33,679 nucleotides of DNA from Actinomycetota bacterium (GCA_005884945.1 VAYM01000110.1:1-33679); one strand, 5' to 3'; shown: positions 8,173-17,093, counted from the stretch's first letter. Notes: generated from the sequence alone by a model not told the origin. Numbers and translations: made by a program.

Positions 8173-10875
8173 ATGAATGACCAGCTCCTGCTGCGAATAG
8201 ACGAGCTCGAGGGACGAACGGATGCGATCCAGCGCGAGCTCGCAGACCTCAGGGATCTCGTGACGCATGCTCGGCGCGTATCCCCGCCGGTTCGGCCGGC
8301 GCCCGCGCCGCCGCCTGCCGCCCCGAGCGCGTATCGCCAGCCGCTGCCGGACTACGGCGACGCCGTCGCACGCGCGGCGAAGCGGGTCCGCGAGCGGCGA
8401 CCGCGGCCCGACCTTTCGGACGTCGACCTGCTCGGGCCGAAGGCCCTCGCGTGGGCCGGCGGGATCGTGACGGTGCTGGGCGTGGTGTTCTTCTTCGTGC
8501 TCGCGGTCAACCGCGGCTGGATCGGGCCCGGCTTGCGGGTCGCCTTCGGCGCGATCGCCTCGGCGGCCGTCCTCGGGGCAGGGCTCTGGCTGCGGAAGCG
8601 CTACGGCGAGACGTACTCGTCGCTCGCGGCTGCAGGTGCCGGGATCGCGGGCTGGTACGCGACGCTGCTCGCTGCGACGGCGCTCTACGACCTCGTGCCG
8701 AAGCCGCTCGCGCTCGTGCTCGCCGGCCTCATTGCGGCCGCGGGTGTCGCGGTCTCGATCGCGTGGCGTGCGCAGATCGTCGGCGCCATCGGTCTGGTCG
8801 GGGCGACCGTCGTCCCCGCGCTCGTCGCATTCGACGGCGGGCTGACGCGGACGGGGACTGCGTTTGTCGCGCTTGTCCTCGCGGCTACCGGGGTCGTCGG
8901 CTTGCGGATGCGCTGGCGCGGCCTGCTCGTCGCCGGCGCGATCGCGAGCCTCCCGCAGATCGCGGTGTTGCTGGCGGACACCGAGGGTCTGCCCTGGGCC
9001 GTCGTCGTCCTCGCGGCCGTGTTCTGGCTTGTCTACAGCGGGATCGGCGTCGCCGAGCAGATCCTTCGCGGACGCGACCGTCTCGACTCGCTGCCCGCGG
9101 CGTTCATCCTCGGTAGCGCGGGCTTCCTCGTCTTCGCCACGGCCGTGCTGTTCGGCGATCGGGCGGGTGGAGACGCGCAGGGCATCGCGTATCTCGTCGC
9201 CGCTACGGCCTACGCGGCGGCGGCGTTTGCGGTGCGGCGCGAGCTCGGGATGTTGCTCGGCGCGCTGGCGCTGTCAGCGGTCGCAGTCGGTCTGGCGCAG
9301 ATGCTCTCCGGCGCGAGCCTGACCTACGCGTGGGCTGCGGAAGCCGCGGTGCTCGCGTGGACGGCGAAGCGGTTTGCGCGCCTTCGCTTCCAGCTCGCAG
9401 CGCTGGCGTATCTCGTGCTCGCGGCCGGGCACGCGCTGTTGTTCGAGGCGAGTGTCGACCATCTCTTCGAGTCGATGTCGCATCCGGCCGGTGGTGCGCC
9501 GACGGTCGCGGCGTCTGCCGTCGCACTGCTCGTCATCGCCCTCGCGGCGAGCGGGCTCGAAACCGCGCAGGACGAACAGCCGCACGGCGTCCTTCGACCG
9601 CTCGGCGCCGTCCTGCGTACGCTGCGCGCCTACGAAGAGGTCGTCCGTGGAGCAGCCTTCGCGCTCGCGGCCCTGTTCGGCGTCTATGCGGGCTCGCTCG
9701 CGACGCTCGGCGCGTACCAGGCGGTCACGAACGACGTGGACCGCGCTTTCTACGTGGGACACCTGACTCTGACGTGTGCGTGGGCGGCGCTGGGGCTGAT
9801 CGCGCTGACGGCGGCACTGCTGCGGCGCGGGGACGTCGCCCGCGGGCTCGCGATCACGTGGCTCGCGCTCGTCACGCTCAAGACCGCGACGTTCGACGCG
9901 AGCGTGCTCGATCGGTCGCTCCACTCGTACGCCTTCCTCCTGGTCGCAGGTGTCCTCTTCGTGGGAACGGTCATCATCCACGAGCTCGATTCGCGCGTCA
10001 CCAGCATCAGCCCGCTCGCGTACCCGGCACTTCTCAGCACGCTCGTGCTCTCCGTCATCGGCGGGACGAACGTCGCGCAGGGTTCGACGTGGGACGGAAC
10101 GGCGGTCCTCGGCGCCGGTCTCGCGCTCACGCTGGTCGGCGGCTTCGAGCTCAGACTGCCGCGGCTGCGCGACTTCGCGACCTTGCTGTGGGGCTTGGGG
10201 CTGACCGTCGCTGCGGTCGGCGAGGCGATCATCGTGCAAGGGATTCCGCTCGTGCTCGTGTGGACTGCAAGCGCGGTCGCGCTCGCAGCACTCGCGCGGC
10301 TGGCGTCCGAACGCCGTCTCTTCGTCGCTGCCGGCGTCTACGTCGTCGTCGCGCTCGCGTACACGGTCGTCGACGAGACGCCTCCGAGCCGCCTCGTGTA
10401 CTCGACGCTGCATCCAGGCGCGCATCTCGTCGCGCTGGTGCTCGTGGTGATCGCGACCGCCGCGGTGGCGCTGCTACTCGGGCGGGACGACGAGGCCCAG
10501 GGCGCACTGCGCGGGGCCGGCTTCTGGGCCGGGGCCGTCGTCGCCGTCTACGGGCTCTGCCTCGCGATCCTCGAGGTCGCAGAGCGCATCGCGCCGGGCA
10601 ACGACGTGCAGACGAACTTCCAGCGCGGGCACACGGCCGTCAGCGGCTTCCTCGGCCTGCTCGGGCTCGGGCTGCTCTACGCGGGGCTCAAGCGCCGCAG
10701 CCGCGGCCTCCGCGTCGGCGGCCTCGCCCTGCTCGGCGCGATCCTCGCGAAGATCTTCCTCTACGACCTCGCCGCCCTCAACTCGGCGACGCGGGCCGTC
10801 TCGTTCCTCGCGGTGGGTGCCGCCCTCCTGCTCGGCGGGTTCTTCTACCAGCGGCTGAGCACGAACCATGCATAG
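8173..10875 (+). CDS. DUF2339-like multi-pass membrane protein
   Basis: About 900 aa, N-terminal coiled coil/proline-rich segment then many TM segments; LLGPKALAWAGGIVTVLGVVFFFVLAVNRGWIGPGLRVAFGA resembles DUF2339 proteins. Confidence 0.8.
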   Translation: MNDQLLLRIDELEGRTDAIQRELADLRDLVTHARRVSPPVRPAPAPPPAAPSAYRQPLPDYGDAVARAAKRVRERRPRPDLSDVDLLGPKALAWAGGIVTVLGVVFFFVLAVNRGWIGPGLRVAFGAIASAAVLGAGLWLRKRYGETYSSLAAAGAGIAGWYATLLAATALYDLVPKPLALVLAGLIAAAGVAVSIAWRAQIVGAIGLVGATVVPALVAFDGGLTRTGTAFVALVLAATGVVGLRMRWRGLLVAGAIASLPQIAVLLADTEGLPWAVVVLAAVFWLVYSGIGVAEQILRGRDRLDSLPAAFILGSAGFLVFATAVLFGDRAGGDAQGIAYLVAATAYAAAAFAVRRELGMLLGALALSAVAVGLAQMLSGASLTYAWAAEAAVLAWTAKRFARLRFQLAALAYLVLAAGHALLFEASVDHLFESMSHPAGGAPTVAASAVALLVIALAASGLETAQDEQPHGVLRPLGAVLRTLRAYEEVVRGAAFALAALFGVYAGSLATLGAYQAVTNDVDRAFYVGHLTLTCAWAALGLIALTAALLRRGDVARGLAITWLALVTLKTATFDASVLDRSLHSYAFLLVAGVLFVGTVIIHELDSRVTSISPLAYPALLSTLVLSVIGGTNVAQGSTWDGTAVLGAGLALTLVGGFELRLPRLRDFATLLWGLGLTVAAVGEAIIVQGIPLVLVWTASAVALAALARLASERRLFVAAGVYVVVALAYTVVDETPPSRLVYSTLHPGAHLVALVLVVIATAAVALLLGRDDEAQGALRGAGFWAGAVVAVYGLCLAILEVAERIAPGNDVQTNFQRGHTAVSGFLGLLGLGLLYAGLKRRSRGLRVGGLALLGAILAKIFLYDLAALNSATRAVSFLAVGAALLLGGFFYQRLSTNHA

Positions 10876-10887
10876 CAAGAGTGCTAT
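10872..10887. promoter_or_regulatory. Palindromic operator O3 (ATAGCA-AGAG-TGCTAT) upstream of the XRE gene
   Basis: Perfect inverted repeat overlapping a TATAAC -10-like hexamer (10885-10890) and the DUF2339 stop codon. Confidence 0.8.
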
Positions 10888-10897
10888 AACTACAGCC

Positions 10898-11206
10898 GTG
10901 TCGCCTCGCACGCGGAAGCCATCGGATAAGCGCCCGCTCGAACGCCTGCACGAGCGGATCGCGACGCGCGACCGCGGCTGGTTCTTCGCTCAGATCGCGG
11001 AGAAGGTCGCGATGCGTCGTGCCGAGATTAGTCTCTCGCAGCGCGAGCTCGCGGAGCTCGTCGGCACGACGCAGTCCGCGATCGCGCGGCTCGAACGCGG
11101 CGGGCGCCCACCGCGCATCGACACGCTGCTCAACATCGCGGACGCGCTCGAGTGCGACCTCGTCGTCGATTTGAAACCGAAGCGCCCCGGACGGGGCGCG
11201 GGCTAG
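10898..11206 (+). CDS. XRE-family helix-turn-helix transcriptional regulator (antitoxin-like)
   Basis: RRAEISLSQRELAELVGTTQSAIARLERGGRPPRIDTLLNIADALECDLVVDLKPK is a canonical HTH_3/XRE domain; GTG at 10898 is 7 nt after a -10-like TATAAC. Confidence 0.9.
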   Translation: MSPRTRKPSDKRPLERLHERIATRDRGWFFAQIAEKVAMRRAEISLSQRELAELVGTTQSAIARLERGGRPPRIDTLLNIADALECDLVVDLKPKRPGRGAG

Positions 11207-11589
11207 CGACCGTTCACGGACGCGAGCTCGGGCGGCGTCTCCGACGACTCGACGACGCGTTCCGCGAGGTCGCGCAGCTTCACGCGGTTCGAGCGCGCGC
11301 CGCGGCGGAGCAGTCGAAACGCGGCGTCGATGTCCGTGCCGAATCGTTCGGCGAGGATGCCCTTCGCCTGCTCGATCACGATCCGCGAGTCGAGTGCTTC
11401 CTGGAGCTGTGCCGCGCGGCGCGCCAGGATGCTCGTCAGCTCGAGCAGCCGCACGATCGCGGTTTCGGCTTCCGGCGGCGTGCCGGGCGGGACGCTGATG
11501 CGAAGCAGGCTCTCGGCAGGGGAGGAAAACCGAGGGCCCCGGACCGCCCGGCCGTCGCCGTCAGCCTCTGAGACGTCGGTCGATGACAT
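11203..11589 (-). CDS. ANTAR domain RNA-binding protein
   Basis: ALDSRIVIEQAKGILAERFGTDIDAAFRLLRRGARSNRVKLRDLAERVV is a typical ANTAR motif. Exact start uncertain (overlaps the upstream gene). Confidence 0.85.
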   Translation of the reverse strand: MSSTDVSEADGDGRAVRGPRFSSPAESLLRISVPPGTPPEAETAIVRLLELTSILARRAAQLQEALDSRIVIEQAKGILAERFGTDIDAAFRLLRRGARSNRVKLRDLAERVVESSETPPELASVNGR

Positions 11590-11932
11590 CCTGGACGGCT
11601 TCCATCAACGACGGGCGAATGTCGAAGAACGGCTGCAGGCCGGCAATCTCGATCGTCCGCAGAACGCGACGATCGTCGACGACGAGGATCAGCTCCCCGT
11701 CTCTCCGTTGCAGCGCCTTCGACGTCGAGATCAAGACCGCCAACCCCCCCGAATCGAGCAGGGTGACGCCGATCAGATCGACGACCACTGAGCGTGCCCC
11801 GCCCTCGACGATCTCGTCGAGCCGGCTGCCGACCTCTTCCGAGGCATGCAGGTCGAACTCGCCGGCGATCGCGACGACGTGGCTGTCCGCGCCGATGCGC
11901 GACGCGGCGACCTTCACATCGAGGACGGACAC
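11561..11932 (-). CDS. STAS domain protein (anti-sigma factor antagonist-like)
   Basis: VVAIAGEFDLHASEEVGSRLDEIVEGGARSVVVDLIGVTLLDSGGLAVLISTSKAL: STAS fold with the conserved D-S-G-G segment. Confidence 0.88.
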   Translation of the reverse strand: MSVLDVKVAASRIGADSHVVAIAGEFDLHASEEVGSRLDEIVEGGARSVVVDLIGVTLLDSGGLAVLISTSKALQRRDGELILVVDDRRVLRTIEIAGLQPFFDIRPSLMEAVQDVIDRRLRG

Positions 11933-11956
11933 GCTGCGACTGTAGGGCGCGACGCA

Positions 11957-11992
11957 TGAGCGTTCAGTCGATGTTCGGTTAAGGAACGCTCA
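11957..11992 (-). other. Inverted repeat between response-regulator and STAS genes
   Basis: TGAGCGTTC (11957-11965) and GAACGCTCA (11984-11992): 9-bp perfect arms, 18-nt loop; one arm contains the response-regulator stop codon. Confidence 0.5.
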
Positions 11993-12676
11993 CACTTCGG
12001 CGAGCATGTAACCCGCGCCGCGGACGGTGACCAGACGTACCGGCTCCTTGGGATCGGCCTCGACCTTCCGGCGCAGGTTCGCGACGTGGACGTCCGCCGC
12101 ACGCTCGTCGCCCACGTAGCTGCTGTCCCAGAGGTGCTGCATCAACTCACGCCTCGAGAACACGCGCCCTGGCCGCTCACTCAAGGTGGACAGGAGCCGG
12201 AACTCGGACGGCGTCAGGCGCACGACCCGTCCGTCGACGCGCGCGACGTGCGCCGCCAGGTCGAGCTCGAGCCCACCGACGTGTCGAACACCGTCTCCGG
12301 CGTCGGAACGGTCGAGCTCTCGCCGCCGCAGGATCGCGCGAACGCGACTCACAAGCTCGGGCATCGAGAACGGCTTGGCGATGTAGTCGTCGGCACCGGC
12401 CTCTAGACCGACGACGCGGTCGACCTCGGCGGTGCGCGCGGTCAGCATCAGGATCGGCACGTCGCTCTCCGCCCGCAGTCGTCGACAGACCTCCAACCCC
12501 GAGAGACCCGGCAGCAGGATGTCCAGCACGAGAACGTCGTACGTCTCCGAGCGCGCAGCCTCGAGCGCAGCCGTGCCGTCCGCGAGCGCATCCACGTCAT
12601 AGCCCTCGCCGCGCAGCGTGTAGGCGACCGCGTCCGCAATCGACTCCTCGTCCTCGACGACGAGAACGCGTGTCAT
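11990..12676 (-). CDS. OmpR-family response regulator
   Basis: Receiver domain (VLVVEDEESIADAV, DVLVLDILLPGLSG, MLTARTAEVDRVVGLEAGADDYIAKPF) plus winged-helix C-terminus (LTPSEFRLLSTLSERPGRVFSRRELMQHLW...VRGAGYML). Confidence 0.95.
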   Translation of the reverse strand: MTRVLVVEDEESIADAVAYTLRGEGYDVDALADGTAALEAARSETYDVLVLDILLPGLSGLEVCRRLRAESDVPILMLTARTAEVDRVVGLEAGADDYIAKPFSMPELVSRVRAILRRRELDRSDAGDGVRHVGGLELDLAAHVARVDGRVVRLTPSEFRLLSTLSERPGRVFSRRELMQHLWDSSYVGDERAADVHVANLRRKVEADPKEPVRLVTVRGAGYMLAEV

Positions 12677-13695
12677 CTACGGGCGAAGCGCGCGGACGGA
12701 AGCTCGATGCGCGCCCGCGTGCCTTTGCGCGGCGTCGAATCGAAGGAGAGGGTCCCTCCGATCGTCTCGAGTGCCTGCGCGGCGATCGAGATCCCCAGGC
12801 CGAACCCGGCGCTGTCGCGGCCTGTGCCCGTCGCGAAGCGGCGTTGGAGCCGGTCGAGCTGCTCGGGGAACATCCCGATCCCGTGGTCGACGATCTGAAC
12901 CTCGACCCTGCGTTCTTCGATCTCTTCGGCCGAGATCGCGAACGAGCCGTTCACGGCGTGCCGTCGCGCGTTCGACATCAAGTTCGTGAGTGCTTGCGCG
13001 GTGAGATCCCGATCGACGAACACGCGCAGTGACGACGGGCAATCCACTCTGACATCGTGCTCGACGCCGGCGGCTTCCAGTGCGTCGTCGATGAGTGGCC
13101 GAAGCGAGACGATCTCCGGTCGCGGCGGCTCTTCGCCCGAGCGGGCGCGTGCGAGGACGAGCAATGCACGGGCGATCCGAGCAAGGCGGTCGCATTCGCG
13201 TGCGATGTGTGCGATGAAGCGATCACGGGTTTCCGGCACGATCTTGCCGCCGGATTCGAGCACGTGCGCGGCTCCGACGATCCCGGTCAGGGGGGTGAGG
13301 AGCTCGTGCGCGGCATTCGAGACGAACTCCCGCTGCGCGGTGGCACGGCGGTCTCGCGCCGTTGCGTCCTCGAGCATGAGCACGGCCGTCGCCGCCCGCC
13401 CGGCGCCGATTCCGGTCACGCTGTAGACCCGGTGGCTCGACGAGCGAATCTCTTCGACGATCGTCCCGGCGCCGCGACGGAACAGCCGGTCCACGAGCTT
13501 CGTGAGCGGGACCTCGTCCCAGACCTCGGGCAGCGGATCGCCGACCTGAAGGTGGGCGGGATGGAAGAGGCGCCGAGCGGCCGTGTTCGCGTGGACTACC
13601 TCGTACTCGCGCGTGATCGTCACGATGCCGTCGGGCAACCTGTCGATGACCGTCTTGAGCTGCTCGAACTCCGCTTCGCGCGCGGCGTGGATCAC
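12673..13695 (-). CDS. Cytoplasmic PAS-containing sensor histidine kinase
   Basis: PAS-like N-terminus, H-box FVSNAAHELLTPLTGIVGAAHVL, HATPase motifs (LMSNARRHAV, VDHGIGMFPEQLDRLQRRF, GFGLGISIA); no TM segment; GTG start overlaps the upstream stop. Confidence 0.9.
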   Translation of the reverse strand: MIHAAREAEFEQLKTVIDRLPDGIVTITREYEVVHANTAARRLFHPAHLQVGDPLPEVWDEVPLTKLVDRLFRRGAGTIVEEIRSSSHRVYSVTGIGAGRAATAVLMLEDATARDRRATAQREFVSNAAHELLTPLTGIVGAAHVLESGGKIVPETRDRFIAHIARECDRLARIARALLVLARARSGEEPPRPEIVSLRPLIDDALEAAGVEHDVRVDCPSSLRVFVDRDLTAQALTNLMSNARRHAVNGSFAISAEEIEERRVEVQIVDHGIGMFPEQLDRLQRRFATGTGRDSAGFGLGISIAAQALETIGGTLSFDSTPRKGTRARIELPSARFARR

Positions 13696-15551
13696 GATCT
13701 GCCGTCGGAGTCGGTCGCCTGCATCATCACGATCACACCGTGATTCGTCCCGCCCCGGGCGCGCAACGGAGTGAGCGAGATCAGGCAGTCGATCGAACGA
13801 CCGCGACGGTTCACCGCGGCGAGCCGCAGATGCTCGGGCCTGCCGTCCTCCTGGCTCAGGGCCTTGCGGATCGGGTTTCGCAGCTGCTCGGTAGGCAGGC
13901 CGATGTCGAGGTTGAGGAAGTGCCGACCCACGGTCTCGTCCGGCATCAGACCCCAGAGCTTGCGCGCGCCCTCGTTCCAGGCGTCCACTTGCAGCTCGTC
14001 ATCGAGCACGACGACTGCGGCCTCGAGGCTGCCGAGCACCGCGTCGAGGAATGTATTCACTTCGTTGAGCTCCGTCGTCCGATCCTGGAGCTCGTCGTTC
14101 ATCGTCTCCAGCTCCTCGTTCGTCGACTGCAGCTCCTCGACCGTCGTCTCGAGCTCTTCGTTCGTCGATTGGAGCTCCTCGTTCGTCGTCTCGAGCTCTT
14201 CGTTCGTCGATTGAAGCTCTTCGTTCGTCGTCTCGAGCTCCTCGACGGTCGACTGCAGCTCCTCGTAGGCCGTCTCCATCTCCCGCTTCGACTCCTGCAA
14301 GGCCTCCTGCAACCGGCGGAAGCGCGTCACCTCGGTGAAGGTGACACCGATTCCGAGTCCCTCGCCCGTCCGCGAGACCAACGGCGCGATCTGCAAGTCG
14401 ACGTAGCGCACTTCGTCGCCCACTCGCCATTCGACCTCACGCAGCGTGACGACATGGCCTTCGATGGAGGCCTGCTCGATGCGCGAGCGGAGCTCGATCG
14501 GCCGGAAGGAGACATCCAGATCCTGGAAGGGTCGTCCGAGGTCGCGTTGCGTCAACCCGAAGAACGTCCGCGCCTGGAGGTTCGCCGAGACGACGACGCC
14601 GTCGCGGTCGATGACGATCTGGGCAACAGGTCCCGCCTCGAACCCGGCCTCGCGCACGCGCCCGTCGACATCGACCTCCCCCTGGACTTCTCCTGGCCCC
14701 AGGGGAAGAGCGCCGAGCCGCGCGCGGCGGACAGCGGTCGGCACCTTCGCGAAGACGCGCCGCTTGAGGTCGATGGCGGCAAAGAGGTTCATGCTCGCCG
14801 CGAGGGCCTCCGACTTCCCGAGAAACAGAAAACCGTCGTCGCGTAGGGCGAAGTGGAAGTTGTTCAGGACGTGCACCTGCGTCTGCGTGTCGAAGTACAT
14901 CAGCGTGTTTCTCGAGACCAGCAGATCGATCTTCGAGATCGGCGGGTCCTGGAGGAGGTCATGGCGCCCGAAGATCACCGATCTACGCATGTCCTTGCGA
15001 AAGGCGAAGTTGCCGTTGGAGCTCTCGAAATACCGCTCGCGCAGCGCCTCCTGGACGGGCTCCACCTGCCCGCTCGTGTACACCGCGTGACGGCCGACGT
15101 TGAGCGCGTCGTCGTCGACATCCGTCGCATAGATCTTCACGCGCCGCTTGAAGTTCTCTTCGCCCATCGCCTCGGCCAGCACCATCGCCAGGCTGTACGC
15201 CTCCTCGCCGCTCGCGCAACCGGTCGACCAGACGCGGATCCTCTCCTTCTCGCGTGCTTGCAGCAGCCGCGGCACGATCTCCTCGCGGAGGAAGTCCCAG
15301 GCGACCTCGTCGCGGAAGAACGCGGTGACGTTGATGAGGATGGTGTTGAAGAGATCGACGAACTCCGTGGGTGTCCCCTGGAGGTACGCCTGGTAGTTCG
15401 CGAACCCTTCGACTCCCGCCGCCTCCATCCGCTTCCCGATGCGTCTCGCGAGGCTGGGTCGCTTGTACCCGGTGAAGTCGAAACCGCGGTCGGTCCGGAT
15501 GAACTCGAGCAATGCCTCGAAGTCTGGGTTCGGCTGTTCCTTCTCGCTCAT
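13692..15551 (-). CDS. cheR: CheR-type methyltransferase with coiled coil and PAS domains
   Basis: CheR motifs (TAFFRDEVAWDFL, RVWSTGCASGEEAYSLAMVLAE, KIYATDVDDDALNVGR, DLLVSRNTLMYF), a heptad coiled coil, then PAS domains. Confidence 0.92.
   Translation of the reverse strand: MSEKEQPNPDFEALLEFIRTDRGFDFTGYKRPSLARRIGKRMEAAGVEGFANYQAYLQGTPTEFVDLFNTILINVTAFFRDEVAWDFLREEIVPRLLQAREKERIRVWSTGCASGEEAYSLAMVLAEAMGEENFKRRVKIYATDVDDDALNVGRHAVYTSGQVEPVQEALRERYFESSNGNFAFRKDMRRSVIFGRHDLLQDPPISKIDLLVSRNTLMYFDTQTQVHVLNNFHFALRDDGFLFLGKSEALAASMNLFAAIDLKRRVFAKVPTAVRRARLGALPLGPGEVQGEVDVDGRVREAGFEAGPVAQIVIDRDGVVVSANLQARTFFGLTQRDLGRPFQDLDVSFRPIELRSRIEQASIEGHVVTLREVEWRVGDEVRYVDLQIAPLVSRTGEGLGIGVTFTEVTRFRRLQEALQESKREMETAYEELQSTVEELETTNEELQSTNEELETTNEELQSTNEELETTVEELQSTNEELETMNDELQDRTTELNEVNTFLDAVLGSLEAAVVVLDDELQVDAWNEGARKLWGLMPDETVGRHFLNLDIGLPTEQLRNPIRKALSQEDGRPEHLRLAAVNRRGRSIDCLISLTPLRARGGTNHGVIVMMQATDSDGRS
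14076..14264 (-). repeat. 21-bp (7-aa) tandem repeat encoding an EELQSTN/EELETTN coiled coil
   Basis: Nine heptads: EELQSTV EELETTN EELQSTN EELETTN EELQSTN EELETTV EELQSTN EELETMN DELQDRT. Confidence 0.9.
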
Positions 15552-16603
15552 CGGCTCTGCGCGGCTCCTTCAGGAGTCAGTTCGGCTTCAGAAGTCAATT
15601 CGGGAACCAGCTCTTCGAGCGCGCGCCGGATCGCAACTCCGTGTTCCACCGCCCCGTTCGCCTGACGCTCGAACCGTTCAGCCGTGCTCCGCCGACCCCG
15701 TGCTCGGAAGCGCGCGGCCATTCGTCGTGTCAACGCGGCACGCTCCTCGAGGGCGCGCACCGCCGCCCACATGCCGGCCTCCACGTTTCCGGACTGTTCC
15801 GCGAACAGCGTCTCGATGGAGAAGCCGTGCCCCGTCCGGCAGCGATAGCGCGGAAGCCCGCCCTCGTCGGACTCCCACAGCCCGCCGCCGCACTCGGGAC
15901 ACGTGAAGCCCGACGGCACGCCGTTCTGCGGCCGGTCGCTCGAGCCGCGGTCGATCTGGATGAATGCGTCCTCCTCGACCATCTGGTCGGCCGCCATCTC
16001 GGGCACTTCCTCCGGGGCGGGCTCGGCTGCCACCTCGACGATTGCCCGCGCGAGCTTGCGCGCGGGGAGCACCTTGTCGGGTCCGACGAACTCGATCGCG
16101 CTCGACGGCATTCCGGGATACAGCGCTTCCTTCGGATCCTGGACGAGCGTCCGTCCGCCGCGCATCTTGATCACGGCGAGACCGGCGGTCCCGTCGTCGA
16201 GCACCCCCGAGAGGATTACGCCGATGACGCGAGGGCCGAAGCTGTGCGCGGCGCTGCGGAAGAGCGGGTCGATCGCCGGCCGGTAGCCGTTCTCCTTCGG
16301 TCCGCGGATGACCCGGACGACCCCGGGCTGGAGGAACAGGTGGTGGTCCGGCGGCGCGACGTAGATCCGGCTGTGCTCGATCGGCTCCTCGTCGACGGCA
16401 TGCGCAGCCGGAAGATCGCCGCGCCGCGCGAGGATCGACGGGAGGACGCTCGTGCCGCTCGCGGAGATGTGGAGCACGACGAACACCGACGCCGCAAGAT
16501 CCGCCGGGAGCTGCGCAACCATCTCGCCCAAGGCTTCGACGCCGCCGGCCGATGCGCCGACGACCACGATGTCGTGGCCGTTTATCTCCCGTTCAGCTGG
16601 CAC
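15548..16603 (-). CDS. cheB: CheB-type methylesterase with C-terminal zinc-ribbon-like region, no receiver domain
   Basis: IVVVGASAGGVEAL, FVVLHISASGTSVLP, VILSGVLDDGTAGL catalytic motifs; CPECGG...YRCRTGHGFSIETLFAEQ tail. Confidence 0.92.
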   Translation of the reverse strand: MPAEREINGHDIVVVGASAGGVEALGEMVAQLPADLAASVFVVLHISASGTSVLPSILARRGDLPAAHAVDEEPIEHSRIYVAPPDHHLFLQPGVVRVIRGPKENGYRPAIDPLFRSAAHSFGPRVIGVILSGVLDDGTAGLAVIKMRGGRTLVQDPKEALYPGMPSSAIEFVGPDKVLPARKLARAIVEVAAEPAPEEVPEMAADQMVEEDAFIQIDRGSSDRPQNGVPSGFTCPECGGGLWESDEGGLPRYRCRTGHGFSIETLFAEQSGNVEAGMWAAVRALEERAALTRRMAARFRARGRRSTAERFERQANGAVEHGVAIRRALEELVPELTSEAELTPEGAAQSR

Positions 16604-16753
16604 GGCCTCAGTTTCCCCCTCCGGTCAGTTACGAGGATAGCTCTGTGCCACCTCGGCCGCTCGACGCGGGGCTATGATCACGATCGCGGATCGTGGCGGA
16701 AGGGGATCGATGCGACTGTCGAGCGTCGCCGAGCGGGACACGAAAGGGGACGC

Positions 16754-17089
16754 ATGGATGCAGAACGGGAACGACGCATCGGCCTGAACGAGTCTGTTCT
16801 CCGTGAGGTCAACGAACGGATCGAGCAGGCAGCGGACTCGTTCGGGCTCGGCGATCAGCCGCTGAACCTCGTCTGCGAATGCGGAGATCCGACGTGCGTC
16901 GCGCAGATCACGATGACGCCTTCGGAGTACGAGTCGCTGCGTGCCGAGCCGACCCACTTCGCGGTGGCTCCCGGTCACGAGATCGCCGATGTCGAGCAGG
17001 TCGTCGAGCGACGGAAGGGCTACGACGTGATCCGCAAGCACGAAGGGGACCCCGCGGGGATCGCGCGGGAAACCGATCCACGAGGCTGA
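16754..17089 (+). CDS. Small conserved-looking hypothetical protein with a CECGDPTC motif
   Basis: ATG at 16754 preceded by aaagggga; MDAERERRIGLNESVLREVNERIEQAADSFGLGDQPLNLVCECGDPTCVAQITMTPSEYESLRAEPTHFAVAPGHE... Confidence 0.75.
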   Translation: MDAERERRIGLNESVLREVNERIEQAADSFGLGDQPLNLVCECGDPTCVAQITMTPSEYESLRAEPTHFAVAPGHEIADVEQVVERRKGYDVIRKHEGDPAGIARETDPRG

Positions 17090-17093
17090 GCGG

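Noticed and set aside
14076-14264. Regularly spaced repeats resembling a CRISPR or VNTR
   Set aside because: 21-bp units with no spacers, in frame and encoding a coiled coil known from CheBR-PAS type proteins.
13740-14846. Plus-strand ORF with LELFVRRLELLVRRLELF repeats
   Set aside because: Antisense reading of the CheR coiled-coil repeats, not an independent gene.
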